From Deltaproteobacteria bacterium (GTDB lineage: Bacteria; Myxococcota_A; UBA796; UBA2385), in assembly GCA_018401435.1 (NCBI GenBank), contig JAGYJW010000002.1, positions 62,001 to 126,000 of the forward strand: 64,000 nucleotides of DNA. The letters are read 5' to 3'. A program made the position numbers and the translations under genes. A model generated the notes under the pieces. The model searched no databases, was not told the DNA's origin, and saw only the letters and a list, made by a program, of their open reading frames with translations. Positions 52,043-60,863 of this stretch are shown one piece after another (the first letter of the stretch is position 1; each line of letters starts with the position of its first letter).

Positions 52043-54538
52043 ATGTCGTCCCTCTCATCTCACCGTCGCGTCGCCGCCGTCCTCCTCGGCACCGGCGCTG
52101 TGGTCACCCTGGCAGCATGGGTGCACAGCCTGGGGGGCGAGGCGCCGGCCTCCGACGAGCCGGGCCGGACCAGCCTGCTCGACGCAACCCGGACGGGCCG
52201 GGCGGCGAAGGCGCCGATCCAGGCAGCCGCCGCAGTCGAGGAAGCCGGCGACGCCGCCCTCGCCTATGTCCCCGGTGAGCTGATCGTCCAGCTTCACGAC
52301 GTGGAGGACGCCGAAGCCGTGGCCCTCGCCGTACAGGGCGAGGTGATGTCCCGCTCGGAGGCCGGACGCTTCGCTCGCATCCAGTTGGCCGACGCAGTCT
52401 CGATCTCCGATGCCCGCGAGCAGCTCCGACAGGACCCCCGCGTCCGAGACGCCTCCCCCAATGGCCGGATCTTCGGTGCCGGTCGCGGCGGCAAGACCGC
52501 GACCACCACGACCACCACGGACTCCACGACCACCACGACCACCACGGACTCCGCGACCACCACGGAGAGCACCTCGACATCGACCGTCCAGAGCATCTGC
52601 GACATGAAGGTGGGCCGCAGCAAGATCACGCGAGCAGACTCCCGCCAGTGGCATCTGGCTGAGGCCAAGGCGCCCCAAGCCGGACAGGTCGACCTGTCCG
52701 GCTACGTGGTCGCAGTCCTCGACACCGGCGTCGCCTACGAGGATTATAGCGACGCCCATGGCAGCTATGTCCGCGCGCCGTCCCTTTCGTCGGTGCGCTT
52801 CGTCGCCCCCCTGGACCTCGTCAACGGCGACCTGCACCCCAACGACGACCACCAGCACGGCACCCACATCGCCAGCACCATCGCCTCCTGGGGCAGCGTC
52901 GAGGGGGTGGCGCCGGGGGCCTCGATCATGCCGATCAAGGTGCTCGACAACCACAACTCCGGCATGGAGTCCAACCTGATCGCGGCGATCTGGCACGCCA
53001 TCGACAACGGCGCGCACGTCATCAATATGAGCCTGTCCTTCGTGGAGGGCTACCACCCCTCGCCGGCCCTCGAAGAGGCCCTCCAGGCCGCCGACGACGC
53101 TGGGATCCTCCTGGTCGCGGCCGCCGGCAACGACGGGGCCAACTACGTGACCTGGCCGGCTGCCCACCGCGCCGTCATCGCGGCGGGGGGCACCCGGCCG
53201 GGCGCGACCCGGGATGCGCCGTTGGCCGCCTATTATAGCAACCGCAGCACCCGCGTGGACATCGTCTCGCCCGGGGGCGTCGTGGGCAATGGCGGCTTGG
53301 ACGGTATCATCGCCGAGACCATCGACCCGGCCGACCCGACTGCGATCGGCCTGTGGCAGATCGCCGGCACCAGCCAGGCCGCAGCCATCACGAGCGGCGC
53401 CGTCCTCTACGTGCTCAAGACGGGGATCCCGGTCGACCAGGTGCGCGGGGCGCTGCAGGCCGGCGCCTATGGCCTCCAGAACGAGATCGATTTCTACAGC
53501 GAGGGGCTCGGCGCCGGCTGGCTGCGCATCGACAAGGCCGTGGAGAAGGCCTGCAACGGCGCCAGCGGGGCCCTGGTATCGGGCCGCTTCGACGCGTCGA
53601 TGATGCTCTGGATGACCCAGGAGCCAGACGGCAGCGTGGTGCCCCGCGCCCGGGTCACCGTGGTGGATCCGCTGGGCCAGCCCGTGGGCGGCGTGAAACC
53701 GCAGGTCTCCATCTGGGGCTCGACGGGGGGCAGCGGGGGCTGCGTCACCGATGCCGCCGGGACCTGCGACCTCGCTGGGCCGGCCGCCATCCCCGAGGAT
53801 CCCGCGGCGCCGGGACTCGCCTGGGGCTTCTCCCTGGACGCCGTGGTGGACCGCGGGGTCGGGGTGCGCCCCGGCAACGTGCTCTTTGGCAGCGATGCCC
53901 TCGAGATCCTGTTGCAGGCCCTCGCCGACGAGAGGGTCGCCTACGACGCGCTGGCGGTGCACTGGCAGGCGGGCCCCGACGCCGAGCTGGGCCAGCTCAT
54001 GGACGCCTATATGGTGATGAACGCCGGCACGGGTCTGGCCACCAGCCCCATGGGGCTCGTCTTCACCCCCGACGCCACCAAGTCCCCGTTCACGACCGAG
54101 AGGGCGCAGCTCAACCTCGACGGCACGGGCCTCGCCACCAGCCCCATGGGCTTCTTCTCCGTGCGCCTGGTCTCCTTCGACGGCTCTGGCCTCGCCACCA
54201 GCCCCATGGGCTTCCGCTCGCTCCGGCTCGTGGCCTTTGACGGCTCCGGCCTGGCCACCAGCCCCATGGGGCTGCGCGCCGACACCGTCTGGGGCGGCGC
54301 CGGTGGCGCCTATGACTCGGGGCTGCTCAGCCTCGAAGGCTCGATGGTCAACCTGAGCGATGGGGCCATCTCGGTGAACGCGACGGGCACCCTGCTCGAT
54401 GGGATCGTGGGCTCCGGCGGCTTCCGCACCGTGGACGGCTACCCTGCCGCGGCCCAGCTCGCCGGCAGCGGGGCGGTCGACTCCCGAGCCATCGCGGTCA
54501 GCCTGGTCCCCAGCGGACACGGCTCCGAGCCGCTCTAG
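52043..54538 (+). CDS. Secreted subtilase (S8 peptidase) with GLATSPMG repeats
   Basis: The 831-residue protein has an N-terminal signal or anchor (VAAVLLGTGAVVTLAAWVH), a propeptide (YVPGELIVQLHDVEDAEAVA), a Thr-rich tract, and the S8 domain. The catalytic triad is visible: Asp227 in VAVLDTGVAYED, His272 in HQHGTHIASTIAS, Ser444 in IAGTSQAAAITSG. A beta-rich C-terminal region of 250 residues contains a decapeptide repeated four times (G-[TS]-GLATSPMG at about 662, 694, 714, 734), the last three exactly 20 residues apart. The repeat resembles the catalytic Ser motif GTSMATP with the Ser replaced by Gly, which may be meaningful or accidental. A paralogue with a similar repeat lies at the end of the island. 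The start has no strong SD but fits the signal. Confidence 0.87.
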   Translation: MSSLSSHRRVAAVLLGTGAVVTLAAWVHSLGGEAPASDEPGRTSLLDATRTGRAAKAPIQAAAAVEEAGDAALAYVPGELIVQLHDVEDAEAVALAVQGEVMSRSEAGRFARIQLADAVSISDAREQLRQDPRVRDASPNGRIFGAGRGGKTATTTTTTDSTTTTTTTDSATTTESTSTSTVQSICDMKVGRSKITRADSRQWHLAEAKAPQAGQVDLSGYVVAVLDTGVAYEDYSDAHGSYVRAPSLSSVRFVAPLDLVNGDLHPNDDHQHGTHIASTIASWGSVEGVAPGASIMPIKVLDNHNSGMESNLIAAIWHAIDNGAHVINMSLSFVEGYHPSPALEEALQAADDAGILLVAAAGNDGANYVTWPAAHRAVIAAGGTRPGATRDAPLAAYYSNRSTRVDIVSPGGVVGNGGLDGIIAETIDPADPTAIGLWQIAGTSQAAAITSGAVLYVLKTGIPVDQVRGALQAGAYGLQNEIDFYSEGLGAGWLRIDKAVEKACNGASGALVSGRFDASMMLWMTQEPDGSVVPRARVTVVDPLGQPVGGVKPQVSIWGSTGGSGGCVTDAAGTCDLAGPAAIPEDPAAPGLAWGFSLDAVVDRGVGVRPGNVLFGSDALEILLQALADERVAYDALAVHWQAGPDAELGQLMDAYMVMNAGTGLATSPMGLVFTPDATKSPFTTERAQLNLDGTGLATSPMGFFSVRLVSFDGSGLATSPMGFRSLRLVAFDGSGLATSPMGLRADTVWGGAGGAYDSGLLSLEGSMVNLSDGAISVNATGTLLDGIVGSGGFRTVDGYPAAAQLAGSGAVDSRAIAVSLVPSGHGSEPL
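52497..52590. repeat. Thr-rich low-complexity coding segment
   Basis: Repeated acc acg codons code a TTTTTTDSTTTTTTTDSATT segment between propeptide and catalytic domain of the first subtilase. It is a probable flexible, possibly glycosylated linker. Confidence 0.8.
54026..54271. repeat. GxGLATSPMG repeats (coding)
   Basis: Four in-frame copies of ggc-acg/tct-ggc-ctc/ctg-gcc-acc-agc-ccc-atg-ggg/c, at 54026, 54122, 54182 and 54242. The last three copies are exactly 60 bases apart. Codons vary between copies while the amino acids hold, so selection appears to act on the peptide. Confidence 0.85.
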
Positions 54539-54752
54539 TTCAACAATGCGCAAATAGCGCACCGTTGAACCAGCCCAATTCAGGCGGGGGCCCTGCCCCC
54601 GCACCGCGCCCAAAGGGCGCTCCCCTGGCGATCCTCTTGCGAGGCCGCCGGGCGGCCGGCACATGCGCCGGCCGCGTCCAACGAATCGGGACTTCCGATT
54701 CGCTGAACTAGGCGGTCCCCCGGGGGCCACCCGAGAGGGGGGTGCCCCTGGC
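54538..54752. other. Array of stem-loops between convergent genes
   Basis: Five or six perfect or near-perfect hairpins follow each other between the first subtilase and the next, convergent gene: 54538-54570 (GTTCAAC/GTTGAAC plus TGCGC/GCGCA), 54584-54602 (GCGGGGGC/GCCCCCGC), 54606-54620 (GCGCCC/GGGCGC), 54653-54674 (CGGCCGGC/GCCGGCCG), 54682-54702 (CGAATCGG/CCGATTCG) and an imperfect one around 54721-54748. No T-run follows. It may be a two-sided terminator, a REP-like extragenic repeat or a structured RNA. Confidence 0.6.
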
Positions 54753-54764
54753 GGAGCCGATCCG

Positions 54765-55322
54765 TCAGGGGCGCTGAATCTCCAGGTCGAAGGCGACCGG
54801 TCCCGACCGGGGCGTCTCGTAGCGGCGGGGTTGACCGCCCCGTCAAAGCAGTGCATGGCCGCCTCGTCCAGCGCTTCGCCGTCCGGGTCCTCCACGAAGA
54901 TGTCCTCGGCGACACCCCGCGGACCGGTCTCGTGCTGGGCCAGCGGGCGATGCGCCCCGTCAGCCGAATCGCGTCGATTGGCCCCAGGGTGGCCTCGGCA
55001 ACCGAGAAGCAGACCTCCAACATCGCAGCGTTTTCGGCGAGTGCGGCCTGCACGCCCTCCGGCGAGGCGGGCAGCGCGGGCGGTCCATCCTCTGGCTCTG
55101 GGGGGAGAGGGTTGCCCCCGTCGCCGGGGAGGTCGGGAGCGGCCCCGCCGACGCAAAGGCACGCCAGGGGGCCGACTTCAGGCCGCCGATGCGGCTAAGC
55201 CCGGACCCTTTGCGGGGGGCGGCCGGGGCGGGCGCAGGCGCCGGTTCAGCCACCACAGAACAGCCCCGCCAGGACCACAGGGACACCGCCATTACCAGGC
55301 GCCGGCTTCCAAAGGCGCTCAT
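54765..55322 (-). CDS. Small secreted protein of unknown function (frameshifted)
   Basis: From an ATG at 55322 the sequence reads MSAFGSRRLVMAVSLWSWRG and a Pro/Ala linker (PAPAPAPAAP). It continues in other frames as MLEVCFSVAEATLGPIDAIR, then VAEDIFVEDPDGEALDEAA, CFDGAVNP and finally VAFDLEIQRP before a TGA at 54767. The acidic middle and two cysteines suggest a secreted folded domain, with a signal helix or lipobox at the start. Two or three frame changes are required (about 55250, 54965 and 54830). I do not recognise the family. The 160 bases between this start and the preceding gene hold no clear coding signal. Confidence 0.5.
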
Positions 55323-55483
55323 CAGGCTGCCGCGGCGCGTTCTGCGCAGGGCGATGACCAGCACCCGCCCAGCCTCGCGGCGGGCCTCCGGGCGTCTCCG
55401 CGCCCAGCGGCGCGGCGCGGGCCGCGCGGGGCAGCCCACCTCGGGCAGGCCGACCAGGCCCCGCCTCCAGCGCAGCGGGCCCC

Positions 55484-58400
55484 TCAGGCGCGCCTTCCGG
55501 TCACCTGTCGGGCGGCGGCGCGGGCAACGCGCCAGGGCGAGGGCGGCCGCCTGGGCGAGACCAGGCCCCGCAAGGCAGCGAGATGCGCCGCCCGCGCCCC
55601 GTCGGGGGCCTTCAGGGCCAGCTCGCCGTTGGTCGCCGTCGCCAGTTCTTCGAAGGTCACCCCCGCGCCGGCCCCCTCGGCCGCGGGCCCGGGCGTTCCC
55701 AGCCGCAGCACATGGAAGGCGACCGCCCACCGCTCCGCCTCCGTCAACAGTTCGGCGCTGCTGACCATCGCCGTGCCGGGGATCCCCAGCGTGACCCCCT
55801 GGTAGACCCGCTGGGGGCTCAGGTCCTGGGCGATCTCGGCGCGGGCCAGCGCGATGGGCGGTGGCACCAAGGCGGACATGGCCGGCGGCGGCCCCTCGCC
55901 CTCTGCGCCGTGGCAGCCCGCGCAGTGCGCCGCGTAGATCCGTGCGCCGTCGTGTAGCGCCTCCGGGGGCCGGGGCCGCCAGCTCCAGCCACAAGGCGTC
56001 CCGGACGCCCGTGATCACCCGTCCGCAGGCCTCCTGGAGGGTCGCCACCGGCACCTTGCCCGTGATGAGATCTCCCAGCGCGTCGATGTCGGCGCGGAGG
56101 GCATCGGGGAGGTCCAGGCGCGCGGCCACCAGCCGGGCCTCCTGCGCGAGCCGGACCTGCTCGTCGAACTCGCTGGCGTCGAGCACCGACCCTCCCTGCA
56201 CCGCGAGGGGGTAGTCGGCCTGCAGGTAGAGCACGCGGCCAAGCAGCAGGTCGGCGTCGCGCTGGCTGGCCGACTGCTCGGACACGCGGGTGGTGACCGA
56301 ACGCAGCACCACCGGACCGAAGGGCGGCAGTGTGGGCACGGCCCGTCCCCACAAGGCGTCCATGCGCTCCGAGACCACCGCGCCGCCCCGCAGGTCGACC
56401 GACAGGCCGTCGATGGTCCGGCCCAGCGCCTCCAGCACCCCCTCACCCGGCGGCGGCAGGTCCAGCGCCGGGCCCTCCCAGGTGCCCACCTCGGCAGGCA
56501 CGCCCAGGTCATAGACCACGTCCACCTCGATGGAGCAGCCATGCTGGGTGTGACCGCTGCCCAGGTTGTAGGCCTGGATGATCTGCTCGCAGGAGCAGCC
56601 GCGGGTGTCGTCGATGGTGTAGGCACGCCCCGGGCCGCGACCGCTCGAGCCGCGGGTGTCGAAGATGCCGTCGCCGTCGAGGTCAGCCCAGCGGTTCGTG
56701 CCCAGCTGACCGCGCGAGGGCACGGTCTGCTCGGGCAGCACGGTGCCGGCGCACTCGTCCACGTCGCCGCACACGCCGTCGCCGTCGAGGTCGTCGTCGG
56801 CGTCGTTCGGGCAGACATCGCAGTCGTCGGGCGTGCCGTCGGCGTCGGCGTCGAAGCTGTCGTCATAGCCGGGGCAGCTGTCCACGTCGCCGCACACGCC
56901 ATCCCCGTCCGCGTCGTTGTCGGCATCGTTGGGGCAGGCGTCGCAGCCATCGGCCAGGCCGTCACCGTCCGCGTCGAGGTCGTCGTCGTAGCCGGGGCAC
57001 GCGTCCACGTCGCCGCACACGCCGTCGCCATCCGCATCGTTGGCAGCGTCGTTCGGGCAGGCGTCGCAGCCGTTGGCCAGGCCGTCACCGTCGGCGTCCA
57101 GGCTGTCGTCATGGCCGGGACAGGTGTCCACGTCGCCGCACACGCCGTCGCCATCCGCATCGTTGGCAGCGTCGTTCGGGCAGACGTCGCAGCCGTTCGG
57201 GGTGCCGTCGCCGTCGGCGTCGAGGGTGTCGTCAAAGCCGGGGCAGATGTCGACATTGCCGCAGACGCCGTCGCCGTCCGCGTCGTTGGCGGCGTCGTTC
57301 GGGCAGTCGTCGCAGCCGTCGGGGTCACCGTCGGCGTCGGCGTCGAGGTTGTCGTCAAAGCCGGGGCAGAGGTCTTCGTCGTCATCGACGCCGTCGCCAT
57401 CGGTGTCGGTCACCTCGGCGGCGCAGGACTCGTCGCAGCCGTCGCCGTTGACGACGTTGCCATCGTCGCAGGCCTCGCCAGGATCGATGTCGCCGTCGCC
57501 GCAGACGTGGCAGTCGGGGTCGTTGCCGTCAACCAGTCCGTCGCTGTCGTTGTCGACGCCGTCCGAGCAGTCCTCGGCGGTGTCGATGGTGCCGGCGCCG
57601 AAGCAGAAGTTCGACCCTTCGTAGTGCTCGGAGCCCGGGTTCGCGAAGGTGGACGCCGAGCCAGGGCCGTCCACGCGGTAGATGCCGCCCGAGTATTCGC
57701 GGCTGATGAAGAGGTCGCCCTCGGAATTGGCGGGCAGATCACTGGCCCGGTAGCCCACGATGCGCGACAGGTTGAAGGCCGACAGGAAGTAGACGTAGTC
57801 GGTGTCCTCGAAGGTGGTCTCGCCGGCCGTGGGCCGGAGGTCGGCCGACTCGGCGTAGATGAGGTTGCTCGCGAGGGTGGAGACACCACCCCCCGGGCAG
57901 ATCGCGAAGACCTTGTGGGCGGACTCCGACGAGGTGGTGATGCAGCCCGCGTAGGCGCCCCACTTGGCCGGGTCATTCGTGATGACCCGCGGAGCCTCCT
58001 GCTGGGTGTTCGTGCTGGCCACGTAGGTGACGGTGCCCGACGCGTCGATCCGGTAGACTCGGCCGTTGTTCAACGACACGATCATGTCGTAGCCCCAGGC
58101 GCCCGTGCGGTCGAAGGTGATGCCGCTGTGGGTGCTGGGGGCGCTGGGGATGGTGGCGAAGAGCGTCGCGGAGCTGAGGTCGGCCGACAGCCGATAGATC
58201 TCCCCGCCCTTGATCAGGTAGGTGGTGCCGGTTCCCCAGCTGCCCAGGCCCGGCGACACGGCGATATAAACCTCGACGCTGGCCCACGTGGGCAGGCCGG
58301 AGACGGCGCGCCAGGTGGCCGCGCCGGTACTGTCCACCAGGTAGACGCCCGCACCCTGGTTGTAGACGGTGACCACGAGCTTGTCGGAGATGCCGCCAGG

Positions 58401-58538
58401 GCCGTCGCCGACGCAGGCCACGCCGATGGGCTGCGAAATGGCCGCGAAGTCGGTGTAGCCGGCCTCTGCGACCGTGCTCTGGGTGAAGAGGCCGAGGACG
58501 GCGCAGGCAATGGCGCCACCGAACCAGTTTCGACTCAT
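55484..58538 (-). CDS. Thrombospondin type-3 repeat protein with C-terminal cytochrome c domain
   Basis: The protein (about 1015 residues) begins with a signal peptide (NWFGGAIACAVLGLFTQSTV). Residues 30-330 look like a beta-propeller/NHL-like sensor. A Cys-rich CGDGDIDPGEACDDGN repeat follows near 350, then six thrombospondin type-3 units (CPNDAANDADGDGVCGDVD and similar) to about 595, calcium-binding. A globular part contains DLGVPAEVGTWEGPALDLPP and DADLLLGRVLYLQADYPLAV, resembling the region before the cytochrome in FTR1-type iron permeases. Near 870, after one frame change at about 55975, comes IYAAHCAGCHGAEGEGP, a CxxCH c-type heme motif. It could be a calcium-stabilised surface redox protein. 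Fusion of these parts is unusual, and an assembly join cannot be excluded. Confidence 0.72.
56757..57420. repeat. Coding repeats of thrombospondin type-3 units
   Basis: Six roughly 120-base units encode Asp-rich calcium-binding repeats with paired cysteines. Adjacent units are 80-95% alike over long stretches, which points to recent duplication. They are protein-coding in one frame and not a CRISPR array. Confidence 0.85.
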
Positions 58539-58720
58539 GGGAACTCCGATGCCGGTCGGGGAGGGACCGGGACGGGACATGGGGGGGATGCCGCAGGGTC
58601 ACAGTACGCCTTCGCGGCTCGCCAAGCAAGTGCCCACAACGCTTGATATCGCCGTGAAACCCTGGGGCGGGTCCGCAGGCGGCGCCCCCAGCCTGCCGCC
58701 CCGGAGCGGCCAGCGGCCCG

Positions 58721-60725
58721 TCAGCCCCCGCAGTCCACCGGGCAGGTGTTGGTGTCCTCGCCCACGCTCTCGCAGGCCCCATTCCCGCAGCAGTAGCGGG
58801 TCGCCGGCTTGCCGCCTGGTCCGGCCGGCGCAGTCCGCCGGACAGCTCGTGCAGTCCTCGCCCGCGTCGCAGGTCCCGTCACCGCAGGTGGCTCCGGGTC
58901 CGCCCGGGCCACCCCCCACCGGCGTGCCGCCGAAGGGGTCGGAGGGGGAGAGGGTGGACCAGTCGGCGCTGGTGTCGGTGTCCACGTCGATCACGGTGCG
59001 CGCGATGCTGTCTCCCGATCCGGCGCTGACGGTCCAGCCGGGCAGGTAGGACTCCCAGGCCACCCGGTCGACCTCTGCGCCCAGGTCATCGGCGAGAACA
59101 AGCACATCGCCGGCGTTGTTGAGGGATAGAGACATGCCCTCGACGTCGGGGGTGATGCCCACCCAGGCCTCGAGGCCGGCAGCGTTTCGGGCCACGGTGA
59201 GGAAGCCGCCCGCCGGCACGAAGGCGGTGCTGGGGAAGGTCCAGGTGCCCGCGGCGTCGGAGAGGGTCCAGTCCACCAGGGAGATGCCGACGCTGGTCGG
59301 GTTGTAGAGGTCCACGAACTCCTCGACGGAGTCGGTGCCGGGCGTGTCGTAGGCCACCTGGACGATCTGCAGCCAGGTGCTGGTGGCGGTGCATTCGGGG
59401 TCGGCCAGGTCGGCGCTGCCGTCACAGTCGTCGTCCACGCCATTGTCGCAGACCTCGGTGGTGGCCGTGATCTCGCCGGTGCAGGCACCCCAGATGCCGT
59501 TGGTGCAGGTCTCGGTGCCATAGGCGCAGGCGCCCACCTCGGTGTCGCCGCAGGCGCGGCTGTCGTTCTCCACGCAGACGGCGTCACCATTGACGGTGTA
59601 GCTGGTGCCGTCGAGGATGACCTCGATGTCGCCCACCGTGTCCGTCCGGTAGATGGCCACGTCCATGGCCGTCAGGGCGTCGAGGGTCGCCTGGTGGGGG
59701 TGCGCGTAGGCGTTGCCCCTGCCCGAGCTGATGAGGGCCGTGTAGGGCGCCATGGCGTCGAGGAAGGGCTGGGTGGAGGAGGTGTTCGAGCCGTGGTGGT
59801 GGACCTTGTAGATCTGCACCTGGCCCGGGTCGAAGCTGGACTCGCAGGCCGCTTCGCAGTCGCCCCCCAGCAGCACGGTGTTGTTGCCATAGGTCAGCTT
59901 GATGACGTTGCTGTTGTCGTTCTCGTTTGAGCTGCCCGTGGCGGCGTGCAGCACCTCCGCGGTCATGGAGGGGCCGAGGTCGATGAACTCCCCCACGGTC
60001 AGGCCGTAGCGGCGGGTGCCGGCCGACGCGTCGTACTCGGACTCCTCGATGGTGCCGATGGAGCTGCCGCTGTCGAAGGCGACCACCACCTCGGGGTAGG
60101 CCGCGAGGATGCCGTCCATGCCGCCGACATGGTCGGCGTGCATATGGCTCACGAGCACATAGTCCAGGCTGGTCAGGCCGATGGTGCCCATATAGCTCTG
60201 GATGAGGGCGGCCTTGGACTCGGTGCCGGCGTCGATCAGCATGGCAAAGCCGTCGGGGCTGATGACGAGGATGCCGTCGCCCTGCCCGACGTCCACCATG
60301 TGCACCTCGAGGTCGCCAACGGTGGTGGCGGGACAGGCGCAGTACTCCGAACAGGCCCCCGGGCAGGCCGCGTCGTCCACGCCGTCGCACTCCTCGTAGG
60401 CCTCGGTCAGCCCGTCCCCGCAGAAGGTGCTGCTGTCCTCGCAGGCGGAGACGTCGAAGGTGCAGCCGCTGGCGCAGGCGAGGGACCCGCCGCTATAGCC
60501 CAGGGAGCTGCAGGTCTGACCGGCGAGGTCGCTGCCGTCACACTGCTCGCCCCCGCGGACGGCGCCGTCGCCGCAGGTGGGCCTGGCGGCCTGGGCGAGA
60601 GGGAGGAGCGCGACGAGGGCGAGGCTGAGAAGGAAGGACAGGGGGGCCTCCTGCGGCCGATGCGGGGGCAGCTGCGGGGGCAGCTGCGGGGGCAGCTCGG
60701 GGTGAGCAGCCGACACCTGCAGCAA
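58721..60725 (-). CDS. Secreted MBL-fold (ComEC/Rec2-like) Cys-rich protein with lamin-tail domain
   Basis: After a signal (LSFLLSLALVALLPLAQA) come two Cys-rich units (CGDGAVRGGEQCDGSDLAG, FCGDGLTEAYEECDG). A metallo-beta-lactamase domain of the ComEC/Rec2-like type follows, with VHMVDVGQGDGILVISPD, VSHMHADHVGGMDGIL as the zinc site near residue 195, and KVHHHGSNTSSTQPFL. A lamin-tail-like domain (SVEEFVDLYNPTSVGISLVD) and C-terminal Cys units (CGNGACESVGEDTNTCPVDC) close it. Zn-dependent phosphodiesterase or nuclease-type activity is the best guess. The C terminus requires a frame change near 58820. The start is uncertain: the ATG at 60725 adds a Pro-rich lead, while a CTG at 60641 has AGGAGG six bases before it. 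It lies between the two other secretome genes on the minus strand. Confidence 0.75.
60662..60697. repeat. Three 12-bp tandem repeats at the 5' end of the MBL gene
   Basis: gcgggggcagct is repeated three times without change, coding LPPQ on the minus strand if the long start is used. If the CTG start is used, it lies in the 5' leader, where it could form CAGCTG-centred structures. Confidence 0.8.
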
Positions 60726-60815
60726 CCGCTGATTCTACGACTTCGGACCCCGCAGATCAACCCCCCACACGCGCGAAGGCCCCCTCTCGGGGGCCCGGGT
60801 CCAACCGCCTGACGT

Positions 60816-60852
60816 GGCCTTCGGTCTGCGTGAGGCCACGCGACCGAAGGCC
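60816..60852 (-). terminator. Strong hairpin terminator after the second subtilase
   Basis: GGCCTTCGGTC and GACCGAAGGCC form a perfect 11-bp stem, and inside it GCGTG/CACGC closes an AGGC loop. It begins 12 bases past the stop of the second subtilase and is probably a terminator or an RNA-stabilising hairpin; no T-run follows. Confidence 0.7.
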
Positions 60853-60863
60853 CCACGCGGCAT

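Noticed and set aside
56757..57420. Possible CRISPR or satellite array
   Set aside because: The repeats are in frame and encode thrombospondin type-3 calcium-binding units.
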